From contig LR746264.1 in the NCBI GenBank assembly GCA_902729315.2, positions 9,765,878-9,829,877 of the forward strand: DNA of 64,000 nt. Direction: 5' to 3'. The stretch comes from Spirodela intermedia. Taxonomy: Eukaryota > Streptophyta > Magnoliopsida > Alismatales > Araceae. Positions within the stretch are counted from its first letter, which is position 1, and each line of letters begins with the position of its first letter. Positions 1 to 12,341 of this stretch are shown one piece after another. Both the position numbers and the translations under genes were made by a program. The notes below the pieces were generated by a model. The model was not told the origin of the DNA, made no database searches, and was given only the letters and a program-made list of their open reading frames with translations.

Positions 1-34
1 GAGAGAGATCGGAATTCGAAGGCGGAGAAGAAAA

Positions 35-173
35 ATGCCGATCAGTAGGATCGCCATCGGTTCCCCGTTGGAGGCGAGGCACCCTGAGGCTCTCAAGGCG
101 GCGCTCGCTGAGTTCATCTCCACGCTCATCTTCGTCTTCGCCGGCCAAGGCTCCGGCATGGCTTACAGTAAGC

Positions 174-217
<44 letters not shown>

Positions 218-1015
218 CTCGCTGTCTCTCGCTCTACCTCCTCTCGAGTCGCCGGCGACGGCGAAGACTGAGCGAGTCCGTCCTGTTCGTGTGACCTCGC
301 AGACAAGCTCACCGCAAACGGCGCGGCAACGCCTTCCGGCCTGGTAGCGGCGGCGCTGGCGCACGCATTCGCGCTGTTCGTGGCCGTCTCCGTCGGCGCT
401 AACATCTCCGGGGGCCACGTCAACCCCGCCGTCACCTTCGGCGCCTTTCTCGGCGGCCACATCACCCTGCTAAGGGGCCTCCTCTACTGGATCGCCCAGT
501 TGCTCGGCTCCGTCGTCGCCTGCTTCCTCCTCAAGTTCGCCACCGGCGGCCTGGTAGCTACCGTAGAGAAGAAGAAGAAGAAGAAGAAGAAGAACCCTTT
601 CCTTGGCCTTCCTTCTAACCTTCCTCTTCTTGTTCGGCAGAAAACTGGGGCGTTCGCTCTGTCAGAGAATGTGAGCGCGTGGAACGCGCTGGTGTTCGAG
701 ATCGTGATGACCTTCGGGCTGGTCTACACCGTCTACGCAACGGCCGTTGACCCGAAGAAGGGGAACCTCGGAGTCATCGCTCCCATAGCCATCGGCTTCA
801 TCGTCGGCGCCAACATCCTCGCCGGCGGGGCCTTCGACGGCGCTTCCATGAACCCCGCCGTCTCCTTCGGACCTGCCGTCGTCAGCTGGACCTGGGACAA
901 CCACTGGGTCTACTGGCTCGGTCCTCTCATCGGCGCCGCCATCGCCGCCCTCACCTACGACATCCTCTTCATCGGAAACATCACTCACGAACAGCTCCCC
1001 GTCGCCGATTACTGA
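35..1015 (+). CDS. TIP1: Tonoplast aquaporin, TIP1 subfamily (3 exons)
   Basis: Water (and probably small neutral solute) channel of the vacuolar membrane. Exons are 35-167, 303-553 and 641-1015; both introns are GT-AG and the joined frame gives 252 residues, the usual TIP1 length. The start [11 protein letters not shown] and the helix 1 stretch [13 protein letters not shown] are TIP1 signatures. Both pore loops carry NPA (HVNPAVTFG in exon 2, SMNPAVSFG in exon 3). The His of ALAHAF, the Ile of GFIVGAN, and the Ala and Val around the second NPA fit the TIP1-type selectivity filter. Intron 1 is mostly a (CT)n tract. Intron 2 is only 87 bp and holds a (GAA)n run that stays open in frame, so intron retention would add a lysine-rich insert. 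Only 34 bases of upstream sequence are in the window, so the promoter is not visible. Confidence 0.95.
175..214. repeat. (CT)n microsatellite in TIP1 intron 1
   Basis: About 20 uninterrupted CT dinucleotides just after the splice donor of intron 1. They make up much of this 135-bp intron. Confidence 0.95.
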
Positions 1016-1018
1016 GCT

Positions 1019-1064
<46 letters not shown>

Positions 1065-1557
1065 GTTGATTGGTGCAGGAGTGGGAAATAACGGGGAACA
1101 TCTCCGTCCGTATCTCTTCGAGCTCTTCTTCTCTGTGTCTGTTGTAGCATGTGTTTGCTGCTGGTGGCGGCTCAACGAAGCCAAACCCCACAGCCTTTCA
1201 AGTGTCAAAAAGAATTCACCGAACACGTGCGAAGCGTGCGCTTTAATTGGCCTAGCTCAAAAGGCAGGCCCAAATTTATCGGCCCGGTCCACGTAGGAAG
1301 GCGGTCCAGAGTGGTTTGGGCCGGTCCGGCCACGTGGCTCAATGGGCCCCACCTTTGTCTATTACTCGTCAAGAGACTAGTGGGGGTAGATCTGACATCT
1401 CCTTGTCTCCCCTGAAACCTTGAAGAGCCGGCCTCCCTTGTCCTCCCTCTTCCTCTCCCTCTCCGTCCTCTACCTCAGAGCTCGGTCGCTCTTGCTCCCT
1501 CGACAGGCCGAGGCGGAGAGGCGCGCTCAAGCGAGCGAGAAGAGAAGGAAAATTTAC
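1016..1557. promoter_or_regulatory. TIP1 3' UTR and DAPF promoter region
   Basis: The left part is the TIP1 3' flank with a (CT)n tract at 1028-1063. From about 1250 the sequence has several GGCCCA/TGGGCC elements (near 1266, 1318 and 1343), the site II type bound by TCP factors in housekeeping promoters, and CACGTGG-like motifs near 1331. No TATA box is convincing, which fits a site II promoter for DAPF. Confidence 0.55.
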
Positions 1558-2685
1558 ATGGCGGCCTCGACCTTCCTCTGCCGACCGTCTCACCGCCCTC
1601 TCGCTTCCACGCATTTCCGTTGTTGCTCCGTTCCCAGCCCCCAAACAAAGTTCGTCACCTTCTTCCGTAGTCGTAGCCGCTGGGCGTCGGCCTCAATGAG
1701 CATTGAAGTCCCGATGAAGGCGCCGAAGCTCTCCTTTTTGGACCCTAAGGAGTCCGGTTCCCTCCATTTCGTGAAGTACCACGGCCTGGGGAATGATTTC
1801 ATTCTGGTTGTTCTTGTCTCGTGTACTTCTTTCTATCCCTCAATCACTTTTTGATTTCGTATGAGCTGAGTCTCTCTGTTTGTTACTCGCGCCTTTTGGT
1901 CGTTTCTAGGTGGACAACAGGGATTCCGTAGAGCCCAAGGTGACACCAGAGCAGGCCGTCAAGCTCTGTGATCGAAACTTTGGTGTCGGTGCGGACGGTG
2001 TGATCTTTGCAATGCCAGGTACCAATGGAACCGACTATACCATGAGGATTTTTAACTCAGACGGCAGCGAGCCAGAGGTAATATTTCACATCTGGAAGTT
2101 CCCAAGCAGTCGTTTTTGTTGCGTTTTATTCACATTCTTTTATTGTCATTCCTTTTTAATAAGCATCGCCATTCGTTGGTAGCAAACCCTCTGGTCATAG
2201 TTTATTCGCTATATGTAGTCTGAAAAATCTCAATCAACGTAAAGGACTTGTATCTTGTTTATTTTCACTTGAAATCTTTGTATGTTCCCTTTACATGGTA
2301 TTTCCCTTTAAATTTTTATTGAGCTAGGCGAGTTCCGTCGTAAAACAAAATTACGAAGATCAGCCTATTGGTTTTCTACGGCAACTTTGGGAACTACTGT
2401 TCTGTACCCGTCTTGGAGTTATCCTACCAGGTTTTTATGAGTGATTTCAAATTGGGAAGCGTCTCGCACAATTCTGGTTATTTCTGAAAACATGCAATGT
2501 GCACATTAGGTGCAACCTACTGACAAATTTAAGACCACGACGTAAATAGCACGTGTACGATGTGATATCTAAATGAGAGACTGAAAGAGATTTTTTTTGA
2601 ATTGGCCATTGGATCAACTCGGGTCACATCCGTATGGGAGAATTTTTTTCTTGTTCATTTAGCTTTGGACTGAATATATGGCATG

Positions 2686-2732
<47 letters not shown>

Positions 2733-5700
2733 GACGATGATGACTACGGGGTATCTTAGTTTTCTGTGGAAATGTTCAGTGGATGTATGTTCCTTTCTGG
2801 ATTGAATTGAGGATTCTACTTTCTCCCAGAGGCAATTATTGGATGTCTGTTTACTTATTTTCTGCCACAGTATGATATATTCTTCCGTCATCTATGGACA
2901 TTCATCTCCATTTTAATTATTTTTCTATATCTTGTATCCATTATATGATATGCAAACTTTCTAGATGTTGATTTGCTTTGACAATTTCATCAACTGTATG
3001 CTGACATTTCCGAATCTAACTGTTTTTCTGCCTGTGGCTTCAGATGTGCGGAAATGGTGTTCGTTGCTTTGCTCGATTCATTGCAGAGATTGAAAATTTT
3101 CATGGAAAGCAAAGGTACACATGCTCACTGTTTAGTCTATCGGTTTTGCGTTCTCCTGGGGTTGATCATGATTGGCTAACAATAGTATTGTTGATGTGAA
3201 TGTTTTTTGGTGACTTCTTTTATCATTACTACTGTCATCTGTTTAGGAGTAGGCACAAAACTTCAAGTAAAGCACTAGGGCTACCTGTCTCAGGCCTTAT
3301 ATTTTATCATGTATTATAATTTCTAAAGGTTTACTCTGCTTCCTGTAATATTTGTGTCCTGTCAGGTCTTCTGCATTGAATTTTATTATTATAAAAAGTT
3401 AGACCAATATTTATGTTTCCTGGAAATTTCATCATACGTCGACCTTGACTTTACTCAAGGGTTACCGACGACTTAAAAGTCACCTGATTGTGGAATCATA
3501 TTCTTTTATGGTTTGTGTTATGAGAATGTGATTGATATTAGTAAAAATGCTAGAATATCAAAATGAGTAGCATATTAGCTTAGTTCCTGATTCAGCTGTT
3601 TGCTTTTGAACTGAGTGGATCTATCTTTGTTCCCTCCTTTTTGCGATCAGTTGGAGCTTGTAAAGTTTTCTCAACGTTTCATCTATGTAGTTATGATAAT
3701 TTCATTATCTCTAACTGAATATGTGCCGAACTATGAAGATGACAACTTTCATAGTAGGTTTTGCTACTTTAATGTTGCTAAGGCTTACTCATTGTAGCTT
3801 ATGTATCCTGCAGCTTTACTGTTCACACAGGTGCTGGTCTGATAGTTCCTGAAATCCAGAATGATGGGCAGGTATATCAGCTTTTATTTTGGATTGTCTT
3901 TTCTCTTTATGCATTCTAATGACACCACAGAGTAAGGAATTCGATGTGGCACAATGCTGCTCTAGATAACTCGAATGAATTCTGCATCAGTTTTATACAT
4001 CATTCTTTTTACCTGTCATCCGTTACATCGTGCTTTAGTACACTGCTTGATGAGGGAAGTGATGGAAACTGCAGGGTACAATTCCCCTGCAGAGTAAAGT
4101 CATCGATTTTTAATTTGTGTGCAATTATTTATGAAAAGTTCTATTTGTTCCCTTTTATTCTAGTGAAATAAAATGACACCAGAGCTCGTCTCACTTTTTC
4201 TGCAAACTTTGCATTGTAACGTCAGGATACTATATCCGAAGCAAATGAAAGTTATGCTGCTTTATGAATTTTCACTAATCATCTATCTGCCATTTTGATT
4301 CGCTACGAATACAATAAGACTTTCTTTCCCTTGAAGAATAAAACAAGGGCGAATGTTTTATGCTCATGGCAACCTATTACATCTTATTTCATATCTTTTA
4401 ATTATTTCTTGGACTATCTATAAACAATGTTTGATTTTCCACAGGAAGATAAATGGTAGCACCTTGTTTATAATTGTGATTATTATTTTGTTATTTTGTG
4501 GTAGGTAAGAGTGGATATGGGTCAACCAGTACTTTCAGCAGCAGACATACCTACTAAACTGCGTGGGAACAAGGATGGAGAAGTTATCGGTGATGAATTA
4601 CTGGTGGATGGTGTAACATGGAAAGTGACATGTGTTAGCATGGGAAATCCTCATTGTGTCACCTTTGGCACCAAGGAGCAAGAAGTAAGTGATCTTAAAG
4701 TATCAGTTACAGCCAATTGTATATGTAAAGTGATTTTTAGAAAAAAGGCATATGATCCCACTTTTATCTGTCGTGTGAACTTGCGTGTGCTTTCTTTTTA
4801 TCGATTTGCAAGTTATTATCTCACTCTCTCTCGTCTCTCCTCATACACGAGTTCCTCACTTCACGGAATACATGCCGCTCTTATATCCACAAGTGAAATT
4901 CTTTTTCTTTTTGACAAGACTGATTATATGTTCTGTTTTCCCACAAAGATGAAAATTTTTGCATTGCGGCTCAAATTTTTGGACCGAGTTAAAGTGTCAC
5001 TTGATGACTAATTTCTGTTGTATTAAGCACGCTGTTATTTGGCTTCTTTCCACTTAGATACCTCAAATTTTCAGTTTCTGTGGGAGCTGTAGATAAAACC
5101 TGGAGGCCTGTTTGGAAGTGTTTTTTTGTTTACTTTTTTTTGTGGCGTAACATTGGGGTATTCGAATAAACCTGATAGATGTAGGCCACTGCCAGAAGGC
5201 TCTGAGCTCAGTAAGGCTCCTGAGCGATGATCCTCTCTCTCTCTCTCTCTCTCTCTCCCTCTTCCCCCAATTCTTTTACTCCACCTCTGGTTCTGTCGTT
5301 CCTGGAATTGTCGGAAGTGAGGCTTCATCTGTAAAAAACTGGCAAAGATCTGAAATACTCTCCACCTTTTATTAGGAAGTTAGCTTTTTCCTGTTCAACA
5401 TTTAATACCAAATCCACCCAATAAAACTTTTGAAACCATTAAAATTGATTGATGAATCGTATTAACACATTTATATATGAATTCTGAAACGCCACCCTTT
5501 TTTTAAGATACTATCTTAAATGTATATTGTCTTGTGCAGGGATTGCTGGTTGATGATCTAGACTTACCAAGTATCGGTCCAAAATTTGAGCACCATGCAA
5601 TGTTTCCTTCTCGAACAAACACAGGTACCCGCTTCTTTACAGGATTTTTTTTACCTAAATTGTATGAGACAATTTTGATTTTATTTGTCTGGCATAAGCA

Positions 5701-7112
5701 GCGGCGTGAGAATTTGATCATCCATTCTTTCTTATCATATCCTGCTGAGGTTGTCATTTTGATCCTTGGATCAAGGTCCGTTATGTAGAATTATAAGGAA
5801 GATAAACACTTATTCTGTTTCAAGATTATGAACTTGATCTGTTTTTGGTATGACTTGGGCAATTGTTTCTGTGAAGTACGCTGGTTCTTCCCCCTGTACC
5901 ATCTTTAAGAATCCCAAATAGATGGCACTGAAGCGTGTGACCCACACCCGGCTGTTGGGGCGACGGGCAGGCCCCAATGAGTAGGAGCGCGTGGCAGCTG
6001 CCGCAAAGCTCGGGGCGTGAGCCTGGGCGGAGCGGCCGTCGGTGTAGATCTCTAAGCAGATACTGTGCTCATACTAACTCAAGATTGAAATGGTGGCCGG
6101 GAGGTCGTTAGGCATCCTGCATATTGGCACTGATGCCCCCTGACGTTGGGCTTGGTTCATGAGCATCTTCCTTTCGGTACCTCACAGTTGACTTGTCCGG
6201 TTTTCCTCGAAAGATTTCGTGGTTGACTTGAGTCGTCAAGAATGGATCCCTTGCCCATTTCCAATCAGATTTTTTTTTCCATTTTTGGTCAATATGTTTT
6301 AGTAATTTTCCAGCTACCCTCTCCTGGACGTTCTTACATATGTTAAAACCTTACTATTACTCTGGATGGTGAATAATCCCTATTTATTTTTTGCAGAATT
6401 TGTGCAAGTCATCTCTCCTTCACACCTAAAAATGCGCGTATGGGAGCGTGGCGCAGGTAATTTTATTTTTTTACCTCCGTAATTTATATCTGGAACCTGT
6501 TCCCTCAATCTTTAATCTTTAGTTAAATATCTTTTTTTAGTAAAAAAACCCAGGACACATAGAGGGAGAGAGAGAGAGAGAGAGACCAGGACTGAGCACA
6601 GGCGTCATTGACAAGGGCTAGACCTGGACTAGGCCCAAACATAAGCCTGTAGATGGGGGCTGAGCTCCCAAGAATCTTAGAGAGAGAGAGAGAGAGAGAG
6701 AGAGCATAGCCATTTTGATTGATGCGCCAGTCCATTGCTACTGATAAATAGTTGATGACAATTTTTTTGTAATAAAACCCCATAAATTTGTAATTCTTTT
6801 GTTGTTCGTGGTGCAGGGGCCACTCTTGCTTGCGGAACCGGAGCCTGTGCCGTCGTGGTCGCCGCAGTGCTCGAAGGCCGGTCAGAGAGGGTGAGTGAGA
6901 GACGCGGGCACTGGAACCCGATGTTGTTCGTGTTCTCCCTCTTCTTCGCCGTCAGTAATACCTCTGATGATGATCTTCTCGTCTTCATCTCGCAGAAATG
7001 CGTGGTTGACCTCCCCGGAGGCCCTCTGGAGATCGAGTGGCGGGTGGAGGACAACCGCATTTACATGACGGGCCCGGCGGAGGCGGTGTTCTTCGGCTCC
7101 GCTCTCCTCTGA
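1558..7112 (+). CDS. DAPF: Diaminopimelate epimerase, chloroplastic (9 exons)
   Basis: Interconverts LL- and meso-2,6-diaminopimelate, the penultimate step of lysine synthesis in plastids. Exons: 1558-1806, 1910-2077, 3044-3114, 3814-3871, 4505-4684, 5540-5624, 6397-6456, 6817-6890, 6996-7112. All introns are GT-AG and the phases add up to 353 residues, close to other plant DAPFs. The first ~45 residues are rich in Ser, Arg and Pro and lack acidic residues, as in a transit peptide; this is why the ATG at 1558 was chosen, although an open frame extends upstream to 1420. The two catalytic cysteines are present in MCGNGVRC (exon 3) and ACGTGAC (exon 8). Substrate-binding stretches [24 protein letters not shown] and GNPHCVTFG are intact. 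Intron 6 carries an rRNA fragment and several introns hold (CT/GA)n tracts, so most of the 5.5-kb span is intron. Confidence 0.96.
2688..2728. repeat. (GA)n microsatellite in DAPF intron 2
   Basis: About 20 GA units within the 966-bp second intron of DAPF. Shorter tracts of the same kind lie at 5232-5257 (CT, intron 5) and at 6567-6585 and 6680-6704 (GA, intron 7). Confidence 0.95.
5921..6052 (+). pseudogene. Decayed 25S rRNA fragment inside DAPF intron 6
   Basis: A GC-rich island in an otherwise AT-rich intron. From memory of plant large-subunit rRNA it matches one contiguous internal stretch in the sense orientation. Recognisable blocks include GGCAGGCCCCAATGAGTAGG and GCGGAGCGGCCGTCGGTG. 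Differences from functional 25S rRNA are mainly C-to-T and G-to-A at former CpG sites (for example GCGTGAGCCTGGGC), as expected of a methylated silent copy. It is too short (~130 bases) to function and is probably removed with the intron. The following ~200 bases (6053-6250) differ in composition from the intron and may have arrived in the same insertion, but I do not recognise them. Confidence 0.85.
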
Positions 7113-7201
7113 TTCCCATGAATCCCGTCCATCCGATGACCCAGAGAGATGGTATACTCTCATCCAATAATTTTAGTTGGGGTTCTTCCGTCGTCTGTTC
7201 T

Positions 7202-7236
<35 letters not shown>

Positions 7237-7340
7237 CACTCTCCGGCAGCTGCGTTTCTTCTGCGACTCTCTCTCTCTAGCGTGGTCGTTGAATAACTCG
7301 GCATTTCAGAGACTGTAGAGAATCAATCAATTTGTCCGCT
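7113..7340. other. Convergent spacer between DAPF and PHIP1-like gene
   Basis: Contains the 3' ends of two converging genes and a (CT)n tract at 7207-7233. No gene is seen. Confidence 0.6.
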
Positions 7341-8982
7341 TCAGCGGGCGGCAACCACCGCCGGTTTCTTTTGCGGGCAATCCGAAGAGAGATGCCCCGG
7401 GACGCCGCACTCGTAGCAGGTCTGCCTCTTCTTCTTCTTCCCTCCGCCACCGCCGGCGGCGGCGGCAGGCACCGTCGTCCCTCGCTGCCCGCCCACCGCC
7501 GCCGGCTTCGGCGCAGCCACCACCTTCTTCGTAGGGACGGCGCAGCTTATCTTCGCCGGCCGCCCGCAGAGCTCCGCCTGGTCCAGCTTCAGCGCCGCCG
7601 CCAGGGAGACGCCGTCGTGGAAGTCTACGTGCGCGTAGCCCTTAAACTCGCCCGTCGCCTTGTCTTCCCCGAACCGAACAGCAGAGATACTGCAGCCCTG
7701 GAAAAACGCCCGCAGGTCCTCCTCCGTGATGTCCCACGCCAGATTCCCCACGTAGAGCCGGTTGTACCCGTCGATGATCTCCGGGGAGAAGACATCCGAT
7801 CTCTGCCGGGTCGGCGGCGGCGCCGCCGCCTTGTACGGTTGGATCTTCAGGTACAATCCACCCCTGAAGAGATGATCAGCAATCGATCTCCTCTTTCTCA
7901 TTCATTCAGGGGAAGAAGGGGACGATGAGCAGCAATCAGCAAATTACTTACATGTCGGAACCGTCCAGCGCCATCGCCCTCTTAGCAGCTGCTTCAGTCT
8001 GCATCACAAACGAGATCAGAGGGCTCCCTGTTAATCGCCATTAAAAAAATTCACCTAGAATCTACCATGAATGGAAAGATGGTTCAGTCTCAGTGTTAGA
8101 TCGAACCGAGAAGGGTTTTCTTTTTTCGGGAAGAAAATGGGGGAGGAGGGAGGGAGGGAGGAAGCTTGGGCTGACCTTGAAAGTGAGAATGGCGATTCCC
8201 CTGAACTTGCCGCTCTCCGGGAACATCATGCAGTCAACCTCGGACACAGTCCCGCAACCTTCAAAGAAGCTCTGTATGTCGTCCTCGGTCGAGTAGTACG
8301 GAATGCCTCCCACGTAGACCTTCCTGCCGGCATCTCCATTTTCGTCTCTGTAAATTCACCAGGAGCCAACACGATGAACGATCAATCGAAGAGGACGACG
8401 ACGACGTCGGCTAAGCGGTCTGGGATTTTACCTCGCGTCGATTGTCGCAGTTTCCACCGCCTTCTTCTCACTGGAGCAGGTCTTCGTCCCTTCCTTATCT
8501 TCTTCCCCGTTCTTCTTCTGGCTGCTCTTCCTCTTCTTGTTCCTCTTGTTCTTCTTGTTCTTCTCCGCCTTCTTCTTCTTGTTCTTCTTCTCCTCTTCCT
8601 TCCCCTTCATGTTACTTCCCTGGTCCTGCTCGCTCGATTCAGCGGCTCCATCGCCTGCTCTCTTCCTCTTCTTCCCCTTGCTCGAGCCCGCCGGAGAACC
8701 GGCGGCTTCTCCGCCCTCCGCCGCCGCCTCCGCAGCAGGTTTCGAGTCTCCCGGAGATGTCCTCCTCCTCTTCCTCCCGCCTCTCCTAGTCGGCCGGTTG
8801 TCCCGGCGGTTCTTCGAGACCAGGAGCTCCCTGAGACTCTGCAGCCGCTGGTTGACGTCTTCTGCTCCGGCGGAAGCGGCGGCGGTGGCGGCTTTCGATG
8901 GCTTTCTGGACTCCGCCGCCTCGACGGACACCGCCAGCAGGGACCTGAGCTGCTGCTTGAGCTTCTTCTTCGCTAGAACCAT
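7341..8982 (-). CDS. PHIP1: PHIP1-like RNA-binding protein: Lys-rich region, two RRMs, CCHC zinc knuckle (4 exons)
   Basis: Resembles phragmoplastin-interacting protein 1, an RNA-binding protein linked in Arabidopsis to cell-plate formation. Exons on the minus strand: 8982-8432, 8347-8176, 7998-7952, 7863-7341; phases fit and give 430 residues. Residues ~1-180 are Ala/Ser-rich then strongly basic (long K/E/N runs), compatible with nucleolar targeting. The first RRM starts at KVYVGGIPYYSTEDDIQSFF and spans exons 2-4; the second starts at RLYVGNLAWDITEEDLRAFF with RNP1 FKGYAHVDF. A single zinc knuckle CYECGVPGHLSSDC lies near the C terminus; some PHIP1 relatives have more. The gene is divergent from SOSEKI, with a ~1-kb shared promoter region. 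The family assignment is firm; transfer of the cell-plate role is inference. Confidence 0.87.
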
Positions 8983-10001
8983 CCTCGCGCGGCGGCGGAG
9001 GAAACTCGGGAGGCCGTTGTCTGAGAAACCGGCGATGACGGCTCACCAGGTTCTCCCACCTTAGGGCAGAAGATGGGGGGAGGTATATTGGGCCGTATAC
9101 GGCCCATAATGGCCCAACAATTTACAATTGGGCTCAAACCCAAAGTACCATGTCCAGTTGCACAAATGCAAAAATTATAAGGGTTTCGTTTTTCAAATAG
9201 AGACCTTTACTGGGGTCAACTAAAAAAGAATTACTTACCCGAGGGTAACATCGTAATTCCTAATAGTGTACCTGACTGAATGGTCTACGACAGGGGTTGT
9301 TGAGGGCTGACCAGAAAAGTCAACAGTGCCATCAATCCGACGGCTGTGAGCGCCGGATCAGACAGAGACGACGGTGTCAGAAATAGCGGGGATCACGAAA
9401 TTTGAAAAAAAAAAGGGCCCACTTTCCTTTTTTACGCGATTTCCATCATGCGGGGGGAGAAAAAGCCGACGTGCGCTTGATTAACGTCCTTTTGGACAAT
9501 ACCCGCCGACTTCTCGCACGTACTCCCTGCAGTGGCGCTCCGACGACCAGATGCGGCGGCGGCCACCGACGGTGGGCTCTTGTCTTGTTCCGGCGGTGGG
9601 CGACGGCCCGGTGGCGTCGTCGGGTCTCTGAGTTTCTGTCGGAAGAACTGCCCAATTTGGACGGCAAATCTCACCTGTTTGACCACGGATTTTGACCACG
9701 AGGTCGTGGGTACCAGTTCTTGGAGCTTCTTCCCCGGCTGCTGTGAGTTCTCACGAGTTTCTTCGTTTTGTTGGCACGCTGTTTGTCTGCGCATCCATTT
9801 GAATCCTCCCACCCACCTTTTCCGCGCTTTAGGGCGGGTCTGTGAGCCAGCGAGCTCTCTTCTCCATGAAAGAAGAAGGCCCACCTCCATCCCCTATATA
9901 AATCCCCCCCGCTCTGTCTCTTCTTCTCGCGCCGCCCATTCTTCCTCCCTCTCATCGCCGAGATTCTCTCTCCTTCAGAGTTTACTGGGTTTCGGGGGAA
10001 G
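8983..10001. promoter_or_regulatory. Divergent promoter region PHIP1-like / SOSEKI
   Basis: The PHIP1-proximal side (9086-9135) has a cluster of GGCCC/TGGGC site II-type elements, two of them back to back around 9090-9105. The SOSEKI side has a good TATA box (CTATATAAATC, ~9894-9904), which would put transcription start near 9930 and give a ~70-base 5' UTR. No further coding sequence is recognised between them. Confidence 0.6.
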
Positions 10002-11510
10002 ATGCCGGCCGCCGGCGGAGGGAGAGCGGCAGAGCTTCCGCGGCGGTGGAAGGCTAGCGAGACGAGCCCCGAGCGAACCAGGGTCTGGACTGAGCCCAAG
10101 CCCAAGGTCCCCGCAGAGAGGAAGAAGGTCCCCGTCGTCTACTACCTCTCCAGGAACGGCCAGCTCGAGCATCCGCACTTCATGGAGGTGACTCTCTCCT
10201 CCGACGGGCTCTACCTCAGAGGTAATGCCAACAATGCGGCGCCGTCCTTCTTCCGCCTCCTAGCTCCTCGCTCCTCGTCTCTGATCTGTAGGGTTTCTTC
10301 TTCTTCTTCTTCTTCCTCCGTTCGCGCAGATGTCATCAGTCGGCTCAACTGCCTGCGAGGGAAGGGGATGGCCACCATGTACGCCTGGTCGTCGAAGAGG
10401 TAACCTTCCCTCTCAGAGCTCGCCTTAGGGTTTTGCAGTATACAGAGAGATGGCGGGGCACAGGGAATTTACTGTACAGGGGGGACGCAGGAGCTACAAG
10501 CACGGGTTTGTGTGGCACGATCTCTCCGACGACGACTTCATCCACCCTGCTCACGGCCACGAGTACGTCCTCAAGGGGTCAGAGCTTCTCCAGGGCAGCG
10601 GCGCCGCCTCGTCCAGCGTCTCCCAGGGCACCAGCCGCGCTACCAGCGCAACCTCCTCCGGCTCCGACAAGTCCCTCGACTTCCCGGAGCCGGCCGCCGG
10701 CGGCGACTCCGACTTCCCCCTCCTCCGCCGGAAGAAGAAGCCCTGGCATTCCTTCGAGCTCGCCGAGTACAAGGTCTACAAAGCGGAGAACACTGCGGAG
10801 GCCGCCGTGAAGGTGGCGGCGGACGCGTCGACTCAGACCGACGAGAGGCGGCAGCGGCGGCGGAGTAGGGGCAGCGGCGGCGTTCCGGAACCCGAGGAAG
10901 CTGACCCGACGACGGAGCTCAGCCGGGACGAGATCTCCCCACCGCCGTCCTCTTCCAGCCCCGACACGCTGGAGACGCTGATCAGAGCCGACGTGCTGGC
11001 CGCCACAGCCGTCTCCGGCGACGGCGACCCTGAACGAGCGGCGGCGGGAGCTCACGCGAGCGGGAGAACGCGGGCATCTGCAGTGCTGATGCATCTCATC
11101 TCCTGCGGGTCCTTGTCCGTGAAAGATCATGGCTTCTCCCTGGTTTCTCAGTACCGGTCGAGGCTGCCGCGCCGCCGTGTGTTGGAAGCGTCGGAACAGG
11201 CAGCGGCGAAGGAGGAGTGCCCATGCCCGGAGGGCCGGTCAAGCTTCCCGGGTGTAACCTTGGAGGAGAAGGAGTACTTCAGCGGGAGCTTGATCGAGAT
11301 GAAGAAGAAGGAATCGGAGGGTTCTGGGGAGCCGGCGTCCCTACAGAGGTCGTCCTCCTTCAACGCTGACAGGTGCGACTCTCATCTCTCTGTCCTCTCC
11401 GCCATTCTCCTCAGTCGATGCTCTCTTCGATCGATGTCGACAGAGAGCCAGAGAGGTGTTGTCCTCTCCCAAGTGAACCTGTGGTCACACCCCTGGTTTC
11501 TCTCGGAGGG

Positions 11511-11544
<34 letters not shown>

Positions 11545-11957
11545 CCCACGGGCTAGCTGGGTTCTGTCAGCCAGCTCCTCGGCCGTCCATGTTTCTAGCG
11601 GAGTTCAGGAAGACGACGGCGGGGGAGGAGGGAATGGGGACACATTTTTCTCCTTCTCTCCGCGCCCACTGACGTCTGCAGATGCGGCTCATCTGCCAGG
11701 TTTGCTCACATGGGATGTTTCTCAGAGCTGAGATCTCCTTTTTTTTTTTTTTTTTCTTTCCTTTGATCTGTAGGGTTTCGAAGCTGGAGCTGGCGGAGAG
11801 GGAGGAAGACGACGACGGCGTCCGCGCCAAGTGCCTGCCGCGGAGGGCAGCGAGATCGCTGGTCACGAGGAAGGAGACGACGGGCAACCGAGGCTCCGTC
11901 AGCTCCCGCAGCGCCGACGCCGGCAAGCTCCCAACCTCCGGCCGGCGAGACCTTTAA
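10002..11957 (+). CDS. SOK: SOSEKI (DUF966) polarity protein (4 exons)
   Basis: SOSEKI proteins polymerise through an N-terminal DIX-like domain and mark cell corners or edges in plant polarity. Exons 10002-10221, 10330-10399, 10491-11372 and 11774-11957 join in frame to 451 residues. The DIX-like domain occupies roughly residues 38-125, starting at [16 protein letters not shown] and ending around [27 protein letters not shown], and is split by the first two introns as usual for the family. A second conserved motif, [15 protein letters not shown], is in the middle of exon 3 (near 11090-11130). The region between is low-complexity Ser/Pro/Arg-rich. Exon 4 adds a basic, Ser-rich tail. Intron 3 carries a (GA)n tract (11510-11538) and a T-run. 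Which SOK subtype this is cannot be settled here. Confidence 0.93.
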
Positions 11958-12341
11958 GACGAAGCACACGGGCAATAAGTGCCCGTCCATTAGAGAGCAT
12001 GGGCGTGCCTGGCTGCGCCACCTTGCACGCCACGGCACCCGGCGGCGCCGCCGACGAGCTCCCTCCGTTCCTCCCCCGTCGATATATAAAATATTCGTCG
12101 AGGTGACACCCTCTGGAGGGGGAGACTCCAGTTTTTACTTTTTAGTTACAGTAGACTTCTGTGTACGGACGAGGAACGATGACCAAAAGTCAATCGCCCA
12201 GTTCCTCTCAGATCGACCCACCCCCTCATCGCATTAAAATACGCAGGGACTCGATCTCCCAAGTCCTCAAGAACGCCCCCCTCGAAGCTCGGGCATGAGA
12301 GAGAGGGATCAGACGGGTAAAAAGACCAACTTTGTGGGGAA
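11958..12341. other. Convergent spacer between SOSEKI and ZAT-like gene
   Basis: Three-prime flanks of two converging genes. No coding sequence or RNA gene is recognised. Confidence 0.6.

Noticed and set aside
662-1191. Open frames opposite TIP1 with repeated RE residues
   Set aside because: They are antisense shadows of TIP1 exon 3 and translations of a (CT)n tract, without codon bias or homology.
1420-1557. Upstream in-frame start for DAPF
   Set aside because: It would add ~46 residues translated from a pyrimidine-rich leader; the ATG at 1558 gives a normal transit peptide.
8071-9064. Long plus-strand frames across the PHIP1-like gene
   Set aside because: Antisense shadows. The Leu/Ser-rich translation mirrors the Lys-rich coding strand, and the minus strand carries the RRMs.
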